64,000 nucleotides of DNA from positions 333,607-397,606 of the forward strand of contig NZ_VZZJ01000003.1 of the NCBI RefSeq assembly GCF_008806345.1, read 5' to 3'. The notes beneath the pieces were generated by a model, which worked only from the letters and a program-made list of their open reading frames with translations, did no database searches and was not told where the DNA came from. The stretch comes from Methylobacterium planeticum. Lineage in GTDB: Bacteria > Pseudomonadota > Alphaproteobacteria > Rhizobiales > Beijerinckiaceae. Below, piece after piece: positions 9,687-19,332 of this stretch. The first letter of the stretch is position 1; each line of letters begins with the position of its first letter. The position numbers and the translations under genes are program-made.

Positions 9687-11360
9687 TCACACCTCGACCA
9701 CCTGCACGTGGCAGGCGGGCTTCTTGCCCCAGGCCTCGTTGACGGCCGAGCGGATGGCGCGGTCGACCGCCTTCTCGACGGCCTCCGAGTCCCGGCGCTT
9801 GCCCTTCGAGAGCCCCGACAGGGTGCGGCCGACGATCTCCACCACCGTGTCGAGGAGCGGCTGGCCGCCGCGCCCGCGATTGGGCAGGCCGATGATGTCG
9901 ATGGCGGGCTCGCCCAGGACCTCGCCGGTCTCGTCGATGGCGATGGCCACCGAGACGAGGCCGGCTTGCGCAAGCTTGCGCCGCTCGGGGATCGCCCGGT
10001 CGCGGTCGTCGATCAGGACGTTGCCGTCCTTGAACAGGCGGCCGGCCTTGACGTGGTCGATCACCTCGGCCTTGCCCGGCGCGAGCCGGATCAGGCTGCC
10101 GTTGCGGGCCTTGACGACGTTCTGCACCCCTTGCGCCCGGGCGAAGCGCGCGTGCTCGTCGAGGTGGAGGGCCTCGCCGTGGACGGGGATCGCCGCCTGC
10201 GGCCGGGTCCAGGCATACATCTCCGCCATCTCGTCCCGGCGCGGGTGGCCGGAGACGTGGACGAGCTCGGTCCGGTCGGTGACGACCTCGACGCCCTGGT
10301 TGATCAGGTCGTTGATGATGGCGCCGACCTCGCGCTCGTTGCCGGGAATCGCGCGCGACGAGAAGATCACCCGGTCCCCCGACGCCAGGTTGATGGCCGG
10401 GTGGTCCTTGCGGGAGACCCGGGCCAGCGCCGCCCGCGGCTCACCCTGCGAGCCGGTGAGCAGCGCCACCACCTTCTCGCGGGGCAGGTAGCCGTAGCTG
10501 TCGGCGGAGCGGAAGTCGGGCAGCCCGTCGAGGAAGCCGCACTCGCGGGCGACGTCGATCACCCGGTCCATCGCCCGGCCGACCGCGATCACCTCGCGGC
10601 CGGAGGCCTTGGCGGCCTCCGCCACCGCGCGGATGCGGGCGACGTTCGACGCGAAGGTCGTCACCGCGACCCGGTGCGGCGCCTCGGCGATGAGGCGGCT
10701 CAGGGTGGCGGCCACCTCGGCCTCGCTCGGGGAGCGCCCCTCGCGAACGACGTTGGTGGAATCGCAGACCAGCGCCAGGATGCCCTCGTCGCCGAGCGCC
10801 CGGAAGGCCGATTCCTCGGTCACGTCGCCGAGGATCGGCGTGGCGTCGAGCTTCCAGTCGCCGGTGTGCAGCACAAGGCCGTGGGCGGTGCGGATCGCGA
10901 CCGCGTTCGATTCGGGGATCGAGTGCGAGACCGGCACGAAGTCGACCTCGAACGGCCCGAGGGTGACCCGGCGGCCGGGCTTGATCTCGCGCAGATCCAC
11001 CTTCGGGGCGCCGGGCTCGCCGAGGCGGCGGGTCTCCAGCAGGCTCTTGGCGAAGCGCGTGGCGTAGACCGGCACCTTCAGGCGCGGCCACAGCTCGCTG
11101 ATCGCCCCGATATGGTCCTCGTGCGCGTGCGTGATGAAGATGCCGAGCAGGTCGGCCTTGCGCTCCTCGATGAAGGAGAGGTCCGGGAACATCAGGTCGA
11201 TGCCGGGCATCGCCTCCTCCCCGGCGAAGCCCATCCCGCAATCGACCATGATCCATTTCCGGCGCTTCTCCGGCCCGAAGCCGTAGAGCGCCGCGTTCAT
11301 CCCGATCTCGCCCACACCGCCGAGCGGCAGGAAGACGAGCTCGTCTTGGCTCATCGTCAT
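9687..11360 (-). CDS. rnj: Ribonuclease J
   Basis: A 557-residue metallo-beta-lactamase/beta-CASP ribonuclease with 5'-3' exo- and endonuclease activity on RNA, used in rRNA maturation and mRNA decay. The zinc-binding motif FITHAHEDHIGAI lies near residues 77-89. Further metal ligands are in PVSHSIPES (near 148) and HTGDWKLD (near 170). The C-terminal part has the beta-CASP histidine motif VHVSGHPRRDEM near residue 370. The gene follows birA with a 17-bp gap. An alternative start two codons downstream (MSQDELVF) is possible. Confidence 0.95.
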   Translation of the reverse strand: MTMSQDELVFLPLGGVGEIGMNAALYGFGPEKRRKWIMVDCGMGFAGEEAMPGIDLMFPDLSFIEERKADLLGIFITHAHEDHIGAISELWPRLKVPVYATRFAKSLLETRRLGEPGAPKVDLREIKPGRRVTLGPFEVDFVPVSHSIPESNAVAIRTAHGLVLHTGDWKLDATPILGDVTEESAFRALGDEGILALVCDSTNVVREGRSPSEAEVAATLSRLIAEAPHRVAVTTFASNVARIRAVAEAAKASGREVIAVGRAMDRVIDVARECGFLDGLPDFRSADSYGYLPREKVVALLTGSQGEPRAALARVSRKDHPAINLASGDRVIFSSRAIPGNEREVGAIINDLINQGVEVVTDRTELVHVSGHPRRDEMAEMYAWTRPQAAIPVHGEALHLDEHARFARAQGVQNVVKARNGSLIRLAPGKAEVIDHVKAGRLFKDGNVLIDDRDRAIPERRKLAQAGLVSVAIAIDETGEVLGEPAIDIIGLPNRGRGGQPLLDTVVEIVGRTLSGLSKGKRRDSEAVEKAVDRAIRSAVNEAWGKKPACHVQVVEV

Positions 11361-11377
11361 TTCCGTTCAATCCAACC

Positions 11378-12199
11378 TCATGCCGCCGTCGCGGCCGTCC
11401 CAAAATGCACCTCGCCCGCCGTCACGGTTCTGCGCGTACCATCCGGGGCGAGGATCACGAGCCGCCCCCCCTCGTCGATCGTCTCGAACAGGCCCTCCAG
11501 CGTCTCTCCGCCGGATCGGACCGCGACCCGCGATCCGAGGCCCGAGGCCCGCGCCAGCCAGCGGGCGCGGATGCCTTCGAAATTCCGTGCGCGATTCCAG
11601 ATGCGCGCCGTCTCGGTGACATGAATCGACAGGTATTCAAGGACTTTCTCGGCCTCGACCGCGATCCCGAGCCCCGCGAGGGAGGCCGCCGGGTAGGGCA
11701 ATCCCTCCGGGGCCGCCGCCACGTTGACGCCGAAACCCACGACCACGGCCCGGCGGCCGCCGGGCAGAACCTCCGCCTCGAGCAAGATCCCGGCGAGCTT
11801 GGCGTCCCCCGCGAGGACGTCGTTCGGCCATTTCAGGGTGAAGGATCGTGCCCCCGGCGCCTGCGCGAGGCCGGGCACGGTGTCGCGGGCCGAGATCCGG
11901 GCCTGCTCCAGGGCGTCCGCGAGGGCGACGCCGGCCACGAAGCCGAGGCTCGCGATCCGGTCGGGCTCGACCCCGGCGACGGGCCAGAGCAGGCTCGCCG
12001 CGAGGTTGCCCGGGAGCGACGTCCAGGCGTTGCCGCGCCGTCCCCGGCCCGCCTCCTGGCGCCGGGCCACGACCCAGAGCGGCCCGGCCTCGCCGGCGCG
12101 CGCCCGCTCCATCGCCTCGGTGTTCGTCGAGGCGAGGCTGTCATGGACGTGCAGGCGGTGCCCGTCGGCCCGGGCCGCGTCGCTGAGCCGGTAGTTCAA
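11378..12199 (-). CDS. birA: Biotin--[acetyl-CoA-carboxylase] ligase (class I, no DNA-binding domain)
   Basis: Attaches biotin to carboxylase carrier domains through biotinyl-AMP. The 273-residue protein has the ligase core only. STNTEAMERA near residue 24 opens it, the biotin/AMP loop GRGRRGNAWTSLPGNLAASL is near residues 52-71, and LKWPNDVLAGDAKLAGILLE is near residue 123. There is no N-terminal helix-turn-helix, so it should not repress biotin genes. The likely start is TTG (complement of 12197-12199), only 4 bases after the nuoN stop. This suggests translation coupled to nuoN and places birA in the nuo transcript. Confidence 0.93.
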   Translation of the reverse strand: MNYRLSDAARADGHRLHVHDSLASTNTEAMERARAGEAGPLWVVARRQEAGRGRRGNAWTSLPGNLAASLLWPVAGVEPDRIASLGFVAGVALADALEQARISARDTVPGLAQAPGARSFTLKWPNDVLAGDAKLAGILLEAEVLPGGRRAVVVGFGVNVAAAPEGLPYPAASLAGLGIAVEAEKVLEYLSIHVTETARIWNRARNFEGIRARWLARASGLGSRVAVRSGGETLEGLFETIDEGGRLVILAPDGTRRTVTAGEVHFGTAATAA

Positions 12200-12203
12200 A
12201 GCC

Positions 12204-13652
12204 CTAGAACAGCGACTTGGCCGCCGCGCCCGCGGCCCCGACCAGCGGCGCCGGCAGGAGCCAGAACAGGATCACCACGACGCTGGAGATCGCGAGCACG
12301 ATGCGCAGGCCCGGCGCCATCCGCTCGTAGGGCGCCCGCGCCTCGTCGAAATACATCACCTTGACGATGCGCAGGTAGTAGTAGGCGCCGACCACGCTCG
12401 TCACCACGCCGATCACCGCCAGGGTGACGAGGCCCGCCTTGATGGCGGCGGCGAAGACGTAGAACTTCGCGAAGAAGCCGGCCAGCGGCGGGATGCCGGC
12501 GAGGGAGAACATCATCGCGGCGAGGCAGAAGGCCAGCACCGGATGCGTGCGCGACAGGCCCGAGAGGTCGTCGATCGTCTCGAACATCTCGTTGCGGCGG
12601 CGCATCGACAGGATGATCGCGAAGGCGCCGAGCGTCATGGCGAGGTAGATGATCATGTAGATCACCACGCCGCGGATGCCCTCCTCGGAGCCCGCCGCGA
12701 GGCCGATCAGCGCGTAGCCGATATTGCCGATCGACGAATAGGCCATCAGGCGCTTGATGTTGCGCTGGCCGATCGCCGCGAAGGAGCCGAGGGCCATCGA
12801 CGCGATGGCGACGAAGATGATGATCTGCTGCCAGATCGCCGTCACGTCCGGGAAGGCGCCGATGAAGACCCGCACCGTCATGGCCACCGCCGCCATCTTG
12901 GGCGCCGAGGCGAAGAAGGCGGTCACCGGCGTCGGCGAGCCCTCGTAGACGTCGGGCGTCCACATGTGGAAGGGCACGGCCGACATCTTGAAGGCGACGC
13001 CCGCGGCCACGAACACGATGCCGAGGACGATGCCGAGGCCCGCGGTCTCGCCGTGCAGCGCCGAGACGATGCCGGGGAACGAGACGGTGCCGGTGAAGCC
13101 GTAGACCAGTGAGGCGCCGTACAGGAGCATGCCCGAGGAGAGCGCGCCGAGGACGAAGTACTTGAGGCCGGCCTCGGTGGATTTCAGGTCGTCCCGGTGG
13201 AAGGCCGCGATGACGTAGGAGGCCAGCGAGGTCAGCTCGAGGCCGAGATAGAGGGCGATCAGGTCGTTGGCCGAGGCCATCACCATCATGCCGATGGTGC
13301 AGAGGACGATCAGCACCGGGAACTCGAACCGGTCGATGCGCGCGCGCTGGAAATAGTCGCGCGACAGCAGGATTGCGGCGGCCGAGCCGAGCAGGACCAG
13401 CCCCTTCATCACCCGCGAGAACGCGTCCGAGATGAAGGCGCCCGACAGGGTCGTGACCTTCATGCCGGCCGGCTGCGCCACCACCACGAAGAAGGCGAGG
13501 ACGAGGAGCAGCAGCGCCCCGACATTGACGCCCTCGACGGAGCGCTCGCCCCGGAAGGCGCCGTAGAGGATCAGCACCAGCACGCCGACGCCGAGGATCA
13601 GCTCCGGCAGCAGCGGCGCGAGGGTGGGCAGGACGGAATGTGCGGCGGTCAT
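12204..13652 (-). CDS. nuoN: NADH-quinone oxidoreductase subunit N
   Basis: Antiporter-like membrane subunit of complex I (about 482 aa) and part of the proton-pumping arm. The sequence has the conserved glutamate helix DLIALYLGLELTSLASYVIA and the lysine-containing helix FKMSAVPFHMWTPDVYEGSP typical of NuoN. Fourteen or so membrane helices fit the family. I chose the ATG at 13652 (MTAAHSVLPTL). An in-frame ATG three codons upstream (13661) is also possible. It starts 14 bp after the nuoM stop and ends 4 bp before birA. Confidence 0.95.
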   Translation of the reverse strand: MTAAHSVLPTLAPLLPELILGVGVLVLILYGAFRGERSVEGVNVGALLLLVLAFFVVVAQPAGMKVTTLSGAFISDAFSRVMKGLVLLGSAAAILLSRDYFQRARIDRFEFPVLIVLCTIGMMVMASANDLIALYLGLELTSLASYVIAAFHRDDLKSTEAGLKYFVLGALSSGMLLYGASLVYGFTGTVSFPGIVSALHGETAGLGIVLGIVFVAAGVAFKMSAVPFHMWTPDVYEGSPTPVTAFFASAPKMAAVAMTVRVFIGAFPDVTAIWQQIIIFVAIASMALGSFAAIGQRNIKRLMAYSSIGNIGYALIGLAAGSEEGIRGVVIYMIIYLAMTLGAFAIILSMRRRNEMFETIDDLSGLSRTHPVLAFCLAAMMFSLAGIPPLAGFFAKFYVFAAAIKAGLVTLAVIGVVTSVVGAYYYLRIVKVMYFDEARAPYERMAPGLRIVLAISSVVVILFWLLPAPLVGAAGAAAKSLF

Positions 13653-13666
13653 CGGTCCCATACCGG

Positions 13667-15187
13667 TTAGCGCGCGAGCGGCAGCGCGGCGGCCGCGGTC
13701 TGCGTGTTCGAGAGGGCGGCCCGGATGCTCGTCATCAGCGCCTCGGTGGAGGGCGCGAAGGTGTCGAGGATCGGGGCCGGGTGCACGCCGTAATAGATGG
13801 TCAGGGCGACGAGCGGCGCGATGATGAGCTTCTCGCGGTTGTCGAGGTCCAGGATGCCCTGGAGCGAGGGCTTCTCGAGCTTGCCGTAGATCACCCGGGC
13901 GTAGAGCCAGAGGGCGTAGGCCGCCGAGAGGATGATGCCGAAGACCGAGAAGAAGGCCACGGTCGGGTTCGCCCGGAAGGCCCCCGTCATCGCCAGGAAC
14001 TCGCCGACGAAGCCGGAGGTGCCGGGCAGGCCGACATTGGCCATGGTGAACACCATCATGGCGACCGCGTAGAGCGGCATCCGCTTCACCAGGCCCCCGT
14101 AGGCGGCGATCTCGCGGGTGTGCATCCGGTCGTAGACGACGCCGACGCAGAGGAAGAGCGCGCCGGAGACGATGCCGTGCGAGATCATGAGGAAGAGGGC
14201 GCCCTGGATGCCCTGCTCGTTCAAGGTGAACAGGCCGAGCGTCACGAAGCCCATATGGGCGACCGACGAGTAGGCGATGAGCTTCTTGATGTCGGTCTGC
14301 ATCATGGCGATCAGCGAGGTGAAGATGATCGCGATCACCGAGAGGGCGAAGACCAGGGGCGCGAACAGGTGGCTCGCATCCGGGAACATCGGCAGGGAGA
14401 CCCGGATGAAGCCGTAGCCGCCCATCTTGAGGAGGATGCCGGCCAGGATCACCGAGCCCGCCGTCGGCGCCTCGACATGGGCGTCGGGGAGCCAGGTATG
14501 GACCGGCCACATCGGCATCTTCACCGCGAAGGAGGCGAAGAAGGCGAGCCAGAGCCAGGTCTGCATCTGCGCGGGGAAGCGCGTCTGCAGCAGCGTCGGG
14601 ATGTCGGTGGTGCCGGCGTGCCAGTACATCGCCATGATGGCGAGCAGCATCAGGACCGAGCCGAGCAGGGTGTAGAGGAAGAACTTGAAGCTCGCGTAGA
14701 TGCGCCGCTTGCCGCCCCAGATGCCGATGATGAGGAACATCGGGATCAGGCCGGCCTCGAAGAACAGGTAGAACAGCACCAGGTCGAGGGCCTGGAACAC
14801 ACCGATCATCGTGGTCTCGAGGACCAGGAAGGCGACGAAGTACTCCTTCACCCGGGTCTCGATGGCGTGCCACGAGGCGCCGATGCAGAACGGCATCAGG
14901 AAGGTGGTCAGCAGGATCAGCGGCATCGAGAAGCCGTCGACGCCGAGCTTGAAGCGGATCGTGTCGGTGAGCCAGGCGTGGCTCTCGACGAGCTGGAAGC
15001 TCGACGAGGTCGCGTCGTAGCGGCCCCAGGCGACGAGGGAGAGCAGGAAGGTGACGATCGTGGTGGCGAGCGCGGCCCAGCGGGCGTTGCGCCGCACGCT
15101 CTCCTCGTCGCCGTTCAGCGTCAGGATGAACGCCGCGCCGGCGAGCGGCACGAGCAGCAGGCCGGAGAGGATGCCGAGGCCGAACAT
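13667..15187 (-). CDS. nuoM: NADH-quinone oxidoreductase subunit M
   Basis: Antiporter-like proton-channel subunit of complex I (506 aa). The conserved glutamate occurs in [20 protein letters not shown] near residues 133-152. The channel lysine region is [20 protein letters not shown] near residue 220. The loop [20 protein letters not shown] follows as in all NuoM proteins. Around 14 helices are predicted. A 124-bp spacer with no clear signal separates it from nuoL, and nuoN follows closely. Confidence 0.96.
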   Translation of the reverse strand: MFGLGILSGLLLVPLAGAAFILTLNGDEESVRRNARWAALATTIVTFLLSLVAWGRYDATSSSFQLVESHAWLTDTIRFKLGVDGFSMPLILLTTFLMPFCIGASWHAIETRVKEYFVAFLVLETTMIGVFQALDLVLFYLFFEAGLIPMFLIIGIWGGKRRIYASFKFFLYTLLGSVLMLLAIMAMYWHAGTTDIPTLLQTRFPAQMQTWLWLAFFASFAVKMPMWPVHTWLPDAHVEAPTAGSVILAGILLKMGGYGFIRVSLPMFPDASHLFAPLVFALSVIAIIFTSLIAMMQTDIKKLIAYSSVAHMGFVTLGLFTLNEQGIQGALFLMISHGIVSGALFLCVGVVYDRMHTREIAAYGGLVKRMPLYAVAMMVFTMANVGLPGTSGFVGEFLAMTGAFRANPTVAFFSVFGIILSAAYALWLYARVIYGKLEKPSLQGILDLDNREKLIIAPLVALTIYYGVHPAPILDTFAPSTEALMTSIRAALSNTQTAAAALPLAR

Positions 15188-15311
15188 CAGCGGGTGCTCC
15201 CGTTTGTCTTCGTATGGCGCTCGGCCGTGACCGGTCGAAGGCGGCCGCCGGGGCGCGCCGTCGCGCCGGGCGCGATGCCCCCGCGGCCGCCCGGATCCGT
15301 CGTGGCGGCCA

Positions 15312-17474
15312 TCAGTGACCGCCCTTGGGCAGGCCGGTCATCAGGTACCAGCTGATCAGGCCCGCGACGCCGACCAGCATCACGAAGGCGTAGTGGTAGA
15401 CGTAGCCGGTCTGGAGGCGGACCACGCCGCGGGTCACGTCGACCACGCGGGCCGCGATGCCATCGGGGCCGAGGCCGTCGATGACGCGCCCGTCGCCCTC
15501 CTTCCAGAGGAACTTGCCGAAATCCTTGGCCGGGCGGACGAAGATCCGGTCGTAGATCTCGTCGAAGTACCACTTGTTGAGGAGGAAGCGGTACAGGACC
15601 GGCTGCTGCCCGGCGAGCTGGCCCGGCAGCTCCGGCCGGCGGATATACATCCAGAAGGCGAGGAGGAAGCCCAGCACCAGCATGATGAAGGGCGAGGCCA
15701 CGACCCAGCCCGGCACGTGGTGCATGTCGTGCATGATGTGGTTGTCCGGGCCGTGCGCCAGCGCATGGCCCCAGAACGCCTCCATGCCCTCGCCGATGAA
15801 GCGGTCCTTGAAGATCAGGCCGGCGAAGAGCGCCCCGAAGGCGAGCACCGCCAGCGGGATCGTCATGACGAGCGGGCTCTCGTGCGGCTTGTGCACGTGT
15901 TCGTCGTGATGCTCGAGGTCGCTGTGGGAGGCCGGCTCGACATCGTGCCCCTTGTCGTCGTGGGCGACGCCCTCGTGGTGGCCCGGCAGGCCGTCGGCCT
16001 CGTGCGCCGTGGAGGCGTGAACCGTGCCGCCATGGACCGTGGCACCCTGAACCGTGGCACCGTGGTCGCCCGCATGGGCGAGGGCCGGCGCCGCGTGCGC
16101 GTGGTCGTCATGCCCGTGGGCGCCGTGGTCGGCCCAGCGGGCCGGGCCCTCGAAGGTCATGAAGAACAGGCGCCAGGAGTAGAACGAGGTGAAGAAGGCC
16201 GCGATCACGGTGGCCAGGAAGGCCAGGGTGTGGCCCGGCCGCGTCGAGGCGTAGGCCGCCTCGATGATGGCGTCCTTCGAGTAGTAGCCGGCCGTGAAGG
16301 GGAAGCCGATCAGCGCCAGGGTCCCGATCGCCATCATGGCGGTGGTGAAGGGGATGTAGCGGCGCAGGTCGCCCATGTTCCGCATGTCCTGCTCGTGGTG
16401 CATCGCGTGGATGACCGAGCCGGCCCCGAGGAACAGCAGCGCCTTGAAGAAGGCGTGGGTGAAGAGGTGGAAGATGCCGGCCGAGTAGGCCCCGACGCCG
16501 AGCGCCACGAACATGTAGCCGAGCTGCGAGCAGGTCGAGTAGGCGATCACCCGCTTGATGTCGTTCTGCACGAGGCCGACGGTGGCGGCGAAGAAGGCCG
16601 TGATGCCGCCGATCACCGTGACGACCACCAGGGCATCGGGCGCGAGCTCGAACAGCGGCGACAGGCGGGCCACCATGAAGACGCCGGCCGTCACCATGGT
16701 GGCGGCGTGGATCAGGGCCGAGACCGGGGTCGGGCCCTCCATCGCGTCGGGCAGCCAGGTGTGCAGCAGGAACTGCGCCGACTTGCCCATCGCCCCCATG
16801 AACAGGAGCAGGCAGGCGAGCGTCAGGGCGTGCCAGTCATGGCCGAGGAAGTGGAAATGCGCGTCCTTCAGCTCGTTGGCGCGGGGGAAGATGCCGTCGA
16901 AGGCGACCGAGCCGAAGAGCACGAAGACGAGGAAGATGCCGAGGGAGAAGCCGAAATCGCCGACGCGGTTGACGATGAACGCCTTCATGGCGGCGGCGTT
17001 GGCCGAGGGCTTCTCGTACCAGAAGCCGATCAGCAGGTAGCTCGCGAGGCCGACGCCCTCCCAGCCGAAGAACATCTGCACGAGGTTGTCGGCCGTCACC
17101 AGCATCAGCATGGCGAAGGTGAAGAGCGACAGGTAGGCGAAGAAGCGCGGCCGGTGCGGATCCTCCTCCATGTAGCCGATGGAGTAGAGGTGCACGAGGG
17201 TCGAGACCGTGGTGACGACGACGAGCATCACCCGGGTCAGCGTGTCGATCCGGAAGGCCCAGTCGACCGTGAGGTCGCCGGCCGTGAACCAGGTCGCCAC
17301 CTGCACCCGGATGGCGTGGTCGCCCCCGTCGAGGAAGAGGCCCCAGGAGAGCAGCGCCGAGAAGGCGAGGCAGCTCGTCGTCAGGTACTCGCAGGCGCGC
17401 GCCCCGAGCTGGCGGCCGAACAAGCCGGCGACGAGGGCGCCGATGAGGGGGAAGAAGACGATCGCGTGATACAT
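15312..17474 (-). CDS. nuoL: NADH-quinone oxidoreductase subunit L with an expanded His-rich loop
   Basis: The largest antiporter-like subunit of complex I (720 aa), with the long lateral helix that runs along the membrane arm. Typical motifs are [20 protein letters not shown] near residue 125 and [20 protein letters not shown] near residue 230. Most relatives are about 600-700 aa. Here residues about 455-531 (15880-16110) form a soluble insertion very rich in His and Asp. It contains near-repeats of the type GATV(Q/H)G and many HD/HH pairs, placed before the last helices. The insertion could bind metal or simply be tolerated. The core is intact. Confidence 0.95.
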   Translation of the reverse strand: MYHAIVFFPLIGALVAGLFGRQLGARACEYLTTSCLAFSALLSWGLFLDGGDHAIRVQVATWFTAGDLTVDWAFRIDTLTRVMLVVVTTVSTLVHLYSIGYMEEDPHRPRFFAYLSLFTFAMLMLVTADNLVQMFFGWEGVGLASYLLIGFWYEKPSANAAAMKAFIVNRVGDFGFSLGIFLVFVLFGSVAFDGIFPRANELKDAHFHFLGHDWHALTLACLLLFMGAMGKSAQFLLHTWLPDAMEGPTPVSALIHAATMVTAGVFMVARLSPLFELAPDALVVVTVIGGITAFFAATVGLVQNDIKRVIAYSTCSQLGYMFVALGVGAYSAGIFHLFTHAFFKALLFLGAGSVIHAMHHEQDMRNMGDLRRYIPFTTAMMAIGTLALIGFPFTAGYYSKDAIIEAAYASTRPGHTLAFLATVIAAFFTSFYSWRLFFMTFEGPARWADHGAHGHDDHAHAAPALAHAGDHGATVQGATVHGGTVHASTAHEADGLPGHHEGVAHDDKGHDVEPASHSDLEHHDEHVHKPHESPLVMTIPLAVLAFGALFAGLIFKDRFIGEGMEAFWGHALAHGPDNHIMHDMHHVPGWVVASPFIMLVLGFLLAFWMYIRRPELPGQLAGQQPVLYRFLLNKWYFDEIYDRIFVRPAKDFGKFLWKEGDGRVIDGLGPDGIAARVVDVTRGVVRLQTGYVYHYAFVMLVGVAGLISWYLMTGLPKGGH

Positions 17475-17567
17475 CGTTCTTTGTCAGTCCGGCCTCTCGG
17501 GGCGCCTGAGGGCGCCCCCGTGAAGGTCCAATGGGCGAAGGCGTCGGGTCGCGTCGGGTTCGTCGCC

Positions 17568-17873
17568 TCAGCCCTTCATCATGCTCACGTCCTCGACCGC
17601 GATAGAGCCGCGGTTGCGGAAGAACACGACCAGGATGGCGAGGCCGATCGCCGCCTCGGCGGCCGCGACCGTGAGGACGAACAGGGCGAAGACCTGGCCC
17701 GTGATGTCGTTGAGGTGCGTCGAGAACGCCACGAGGTTGATGTTCACGGCGAGCAGGATCAGCTCCACCGACATCAGGATCACGATGACGTTCTTGCGGT
17801 TGATGAAGATGCCGAGCACGCCGAGCGTGAACAGGATCGCGGCGACCGTGAGGTAGTGGCTCAGTCCGATCAT
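17568..17873 (-). CDS. nuoK: NADH-quinone oxidoreductase subunit K
   Basis: Small three-helix membrane subunit of complex I (101 aa), homologous to MrpC and part of the coupling path between the quinone site and the antiporter subunits. [20 protein letters not shown] near residues 28-47 contains the conserved membrane glutamate, and the second one is in [13 protein letters not shown]. Complete length. It is separated from nuoJ by a 138-bp palindrome-rich gap and from nuoL by 93 bp. Confidence 0.97.
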   Translation of the reverse strand: MIGLSHYLTVAAILFTLGVLGIFINRKNVIVILMSVELILLAVNINLVAFSTHLNDITGQVFALFVLTVAAAEAAIGLAILVVFFRNRGSIAVEDVSMMKG

Positions 17874-17894
17874 CGTTCTACCCGCGTCTCCACA

Positions 17895-18009
17895 CGCACC
17901 CGCCCCGCCCGTGCGGGGAGGCGTGAACCGGGAGGGGGTGCCGCGAACCGTCCATCCGGCCCTGCGGAACCTCCTCCGTCCTCGACCCTCCCCGCAGCGG
18001 GGAGGTCAC
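17895..18009. repeat. Palindromic REP-like element between nuoJ and nuoK
   Basis: The gap holds a perfect palindrome, cctccccgc-a-gcggggagg (17987-18005), plus a partial copy of the same core (gcggggaggcg near 17914). Such cctcccc/ggggagg palindromes are common as dispersed intergenic repeats in alphaproteobacterial genomes, which is background knowledge and not tested here. Inside an operon it may stabilise or shorten the mRNA upstream of the hairpin. Confidence 0.65.
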
Positions 18010-18011
18010 AC

Positions 18012-18632
18012 TCAAACCTCGACGCCCTGGCGGGACGGAACCTTGCGGGTCTCCACCGCCATCGCCTGCGTGCGGGCGTTCTGGACCGCGATGTTCTGGC
18101 GCTTGACGCCGGGCCGGTCGCGGAGCGTCAACACGATGGCGCCGATCATCGCGACGAGCAGCACGAGGCCCGCGATCTGGAAGAAGTAGGCGTATTCCGT
18201 GTACAGCACCCGGCCGAGCGCGGCCGTGTTGGTGAAGCTCTCGCCCGCCGCGACGTTGCCGAGCGGCGCCTGGACGAGGCCCGGATCGATGGTCCAGGAG
18301 CCGACGACGAGCAGAAGCTCGATCAGGAAGATCGCCCCGATCAGGCCGCCCACCGGCAGATATTGCTGGAAGCCCTGGCGCAGCTCCGCGAAATCGACGT
18401 CGAGCATCATCACGACGAACAGGAACAGCACCGCCACGGCGCCGACATAGACGACGATGAGGATCATCGCCAGGAACTCGGCGCCCATCAGCACGAACAG
18501 CCCGGCGGCGTTCACGAAGGCCAGGATCAGGAACAGCACCGACGCCACGGGATTGCGCGACGCGATCACCATGAAGCCCGAGGCGATCGCCAATCCGGCG
18601 AACAGGTAGAAGAAGGCAGCGGCTGCGGTCAT
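18012..18632 (-). CDS. nuoJ: NADH-quinone oxidoreductase subunit J
   Basis: Membrane subunit of complex I (206 aa) with five helices. NPVASVLFLILAFVNAAGLF near residues 27-46 and EFLAMILIVVYVGAVAVLFL near residue 52 are the family hallmarks, including the pi-bulge helix next to the quinone site. The C-terminal tail after the last helix is polar (KRQNIAVQNARTQAMAVETR), as in other alphaproteobacteria. It is flanked on both sides by palindromic intergenic DNA, the only two such gaps in the operon. Confidence 0.95.
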   Translation of the reverse strand: MTAAAAFFYLFAGLAIASGFMVIASRNPVASVLFLILAFVNAAGLFVLMGAEFLAMILIVVYVGAVAVLFLFVVMMLDVDFAELRQGFQQYLPVGGLIGAIFLIELLLVVGSWTIDPGLVQAPLGNVAAGESFTNTAALGRVLYTEYAYFFQIAGLVLLVAMIGAIVLTLRDRPGVKRQNIAVQNARTQAMAVETRKVPSRQGVEV

Positions 18633-18719
18633 GCGATGTCGGGTTCAGCCGCGCGTGGCGGCCCCTTCTGCCTTCGGTGGGCCATCGGCCGCACCGGCGG
18701 CCCGTCTATAGAACTCGGC

Positions 18720-18770
18720 TCTACGGCGCACAACCCGAACCCGCGCTTGCGCGGGTGACAGCCTGCGCCG
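18720..18770. repeat. Palindromic REP-like element between nuoI and nuoJ
   Basis: In the 186-bp gap the sequence cccgcgcttgcgcggg forms a compact perfect inverted repeat (cccgcgc paired with gcgcggg), followed by tgacagcc. It differs in sequence from the element between nuoJ and nuoK. No U-tract follows, so a transcript stem or dispersed repeat is more likely than a terminator. Confidence 0.55.
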
Positions 18771-18818
18771 AACTCTCCCGTTAGCCGCCCGCGATCCGCG
18801 CGCGGCCGGCGCCCTCCC

Positions 18819-19307
18819 CTAGCGGTAGGGCGCGTCCATGGCGATGTTGCGCGCGATCTCGCGCTCCCAGCGGTCGCCGTTCAGCAGGAGCTTCTCCTTG
18901 TCGTAGAGCAGCTCCTCGCGGGTCTCGACCGAGAACTCGAGGTTCGGCCCCTCCACGATGGCGTCCACCGGGCAGGCCTCCTGGCACATGCCGCAATAGA
19001 TGCACTTCACCATGTCGATGTCGTAGCGGGTGGTGCGGCGCGTGCCGTCGTTGCGGCGCGGGCCCGCCTCGATGGTGATGGCCTGGGCCGGGCAGATCGC
19101 CTCGCAGAGCTTGCAGGCGATGCAGCGCTCCTCGCCGTTGGGGTAGCGGCGAAGCGCGTGCTCGCCCCGGAAGCGCGGACCGCGGTGGCCCATCTCGAAG
19201 GGGTAGTTGATCGTCGCCTTCGGCTTGAAGAAATACTTCATGGCGAGGACGAACCCCGACACGAACTCCTTCAGCAAGAGGCCTTTGGCGACTTGATCGA
19301 GCTGCAT
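18819..19307 (-). CDS. nuoI: NADH-quinone oxidoreductase subunit I
   Basis: Peripheral-arm subunit (162 aa) carrying two [4Fe-4S] clusters, N6a and N6b, that pass electrons toward NuoB. The two ferredoxin motifs are [16 protein letters not shown] near residues 63-78 and [16 protein letters not shown] near residues 102-117. The N-terminal amphipathic segment [19 protein letters not shown] anchors it to the membrane arm. It starts 25 bp after the nuoH stop. Length and cysteines are complete. Confidence 0.97.
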   Translation of the reverse strand: MQLDQVAKGLLLKEFVSGFVLAMKYFFKPKATINYPFEMGHRGPRFRGEHALRRYPNGEERCIACKLCEAICPAQAITIEAGPRRNDGTRRTTRYDIDMVKCIYCGMCQEACPVDAIVEGPNLEFSVETREELLYDKEKLLLNGDRWEREIARNIAMDAPYR

Positions 19308-19332
19308 CGCGCGATCTCCAAATGGGTGCGGG

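Noticed and set aside
15315..18758. Long plus-strand open frame opposite nuoL to nuoJ
   Set aside because: It mirrors three nuo genes, has a His/Asp/Arg/Glu-biased composition and no start signal. It is a shadow frame.
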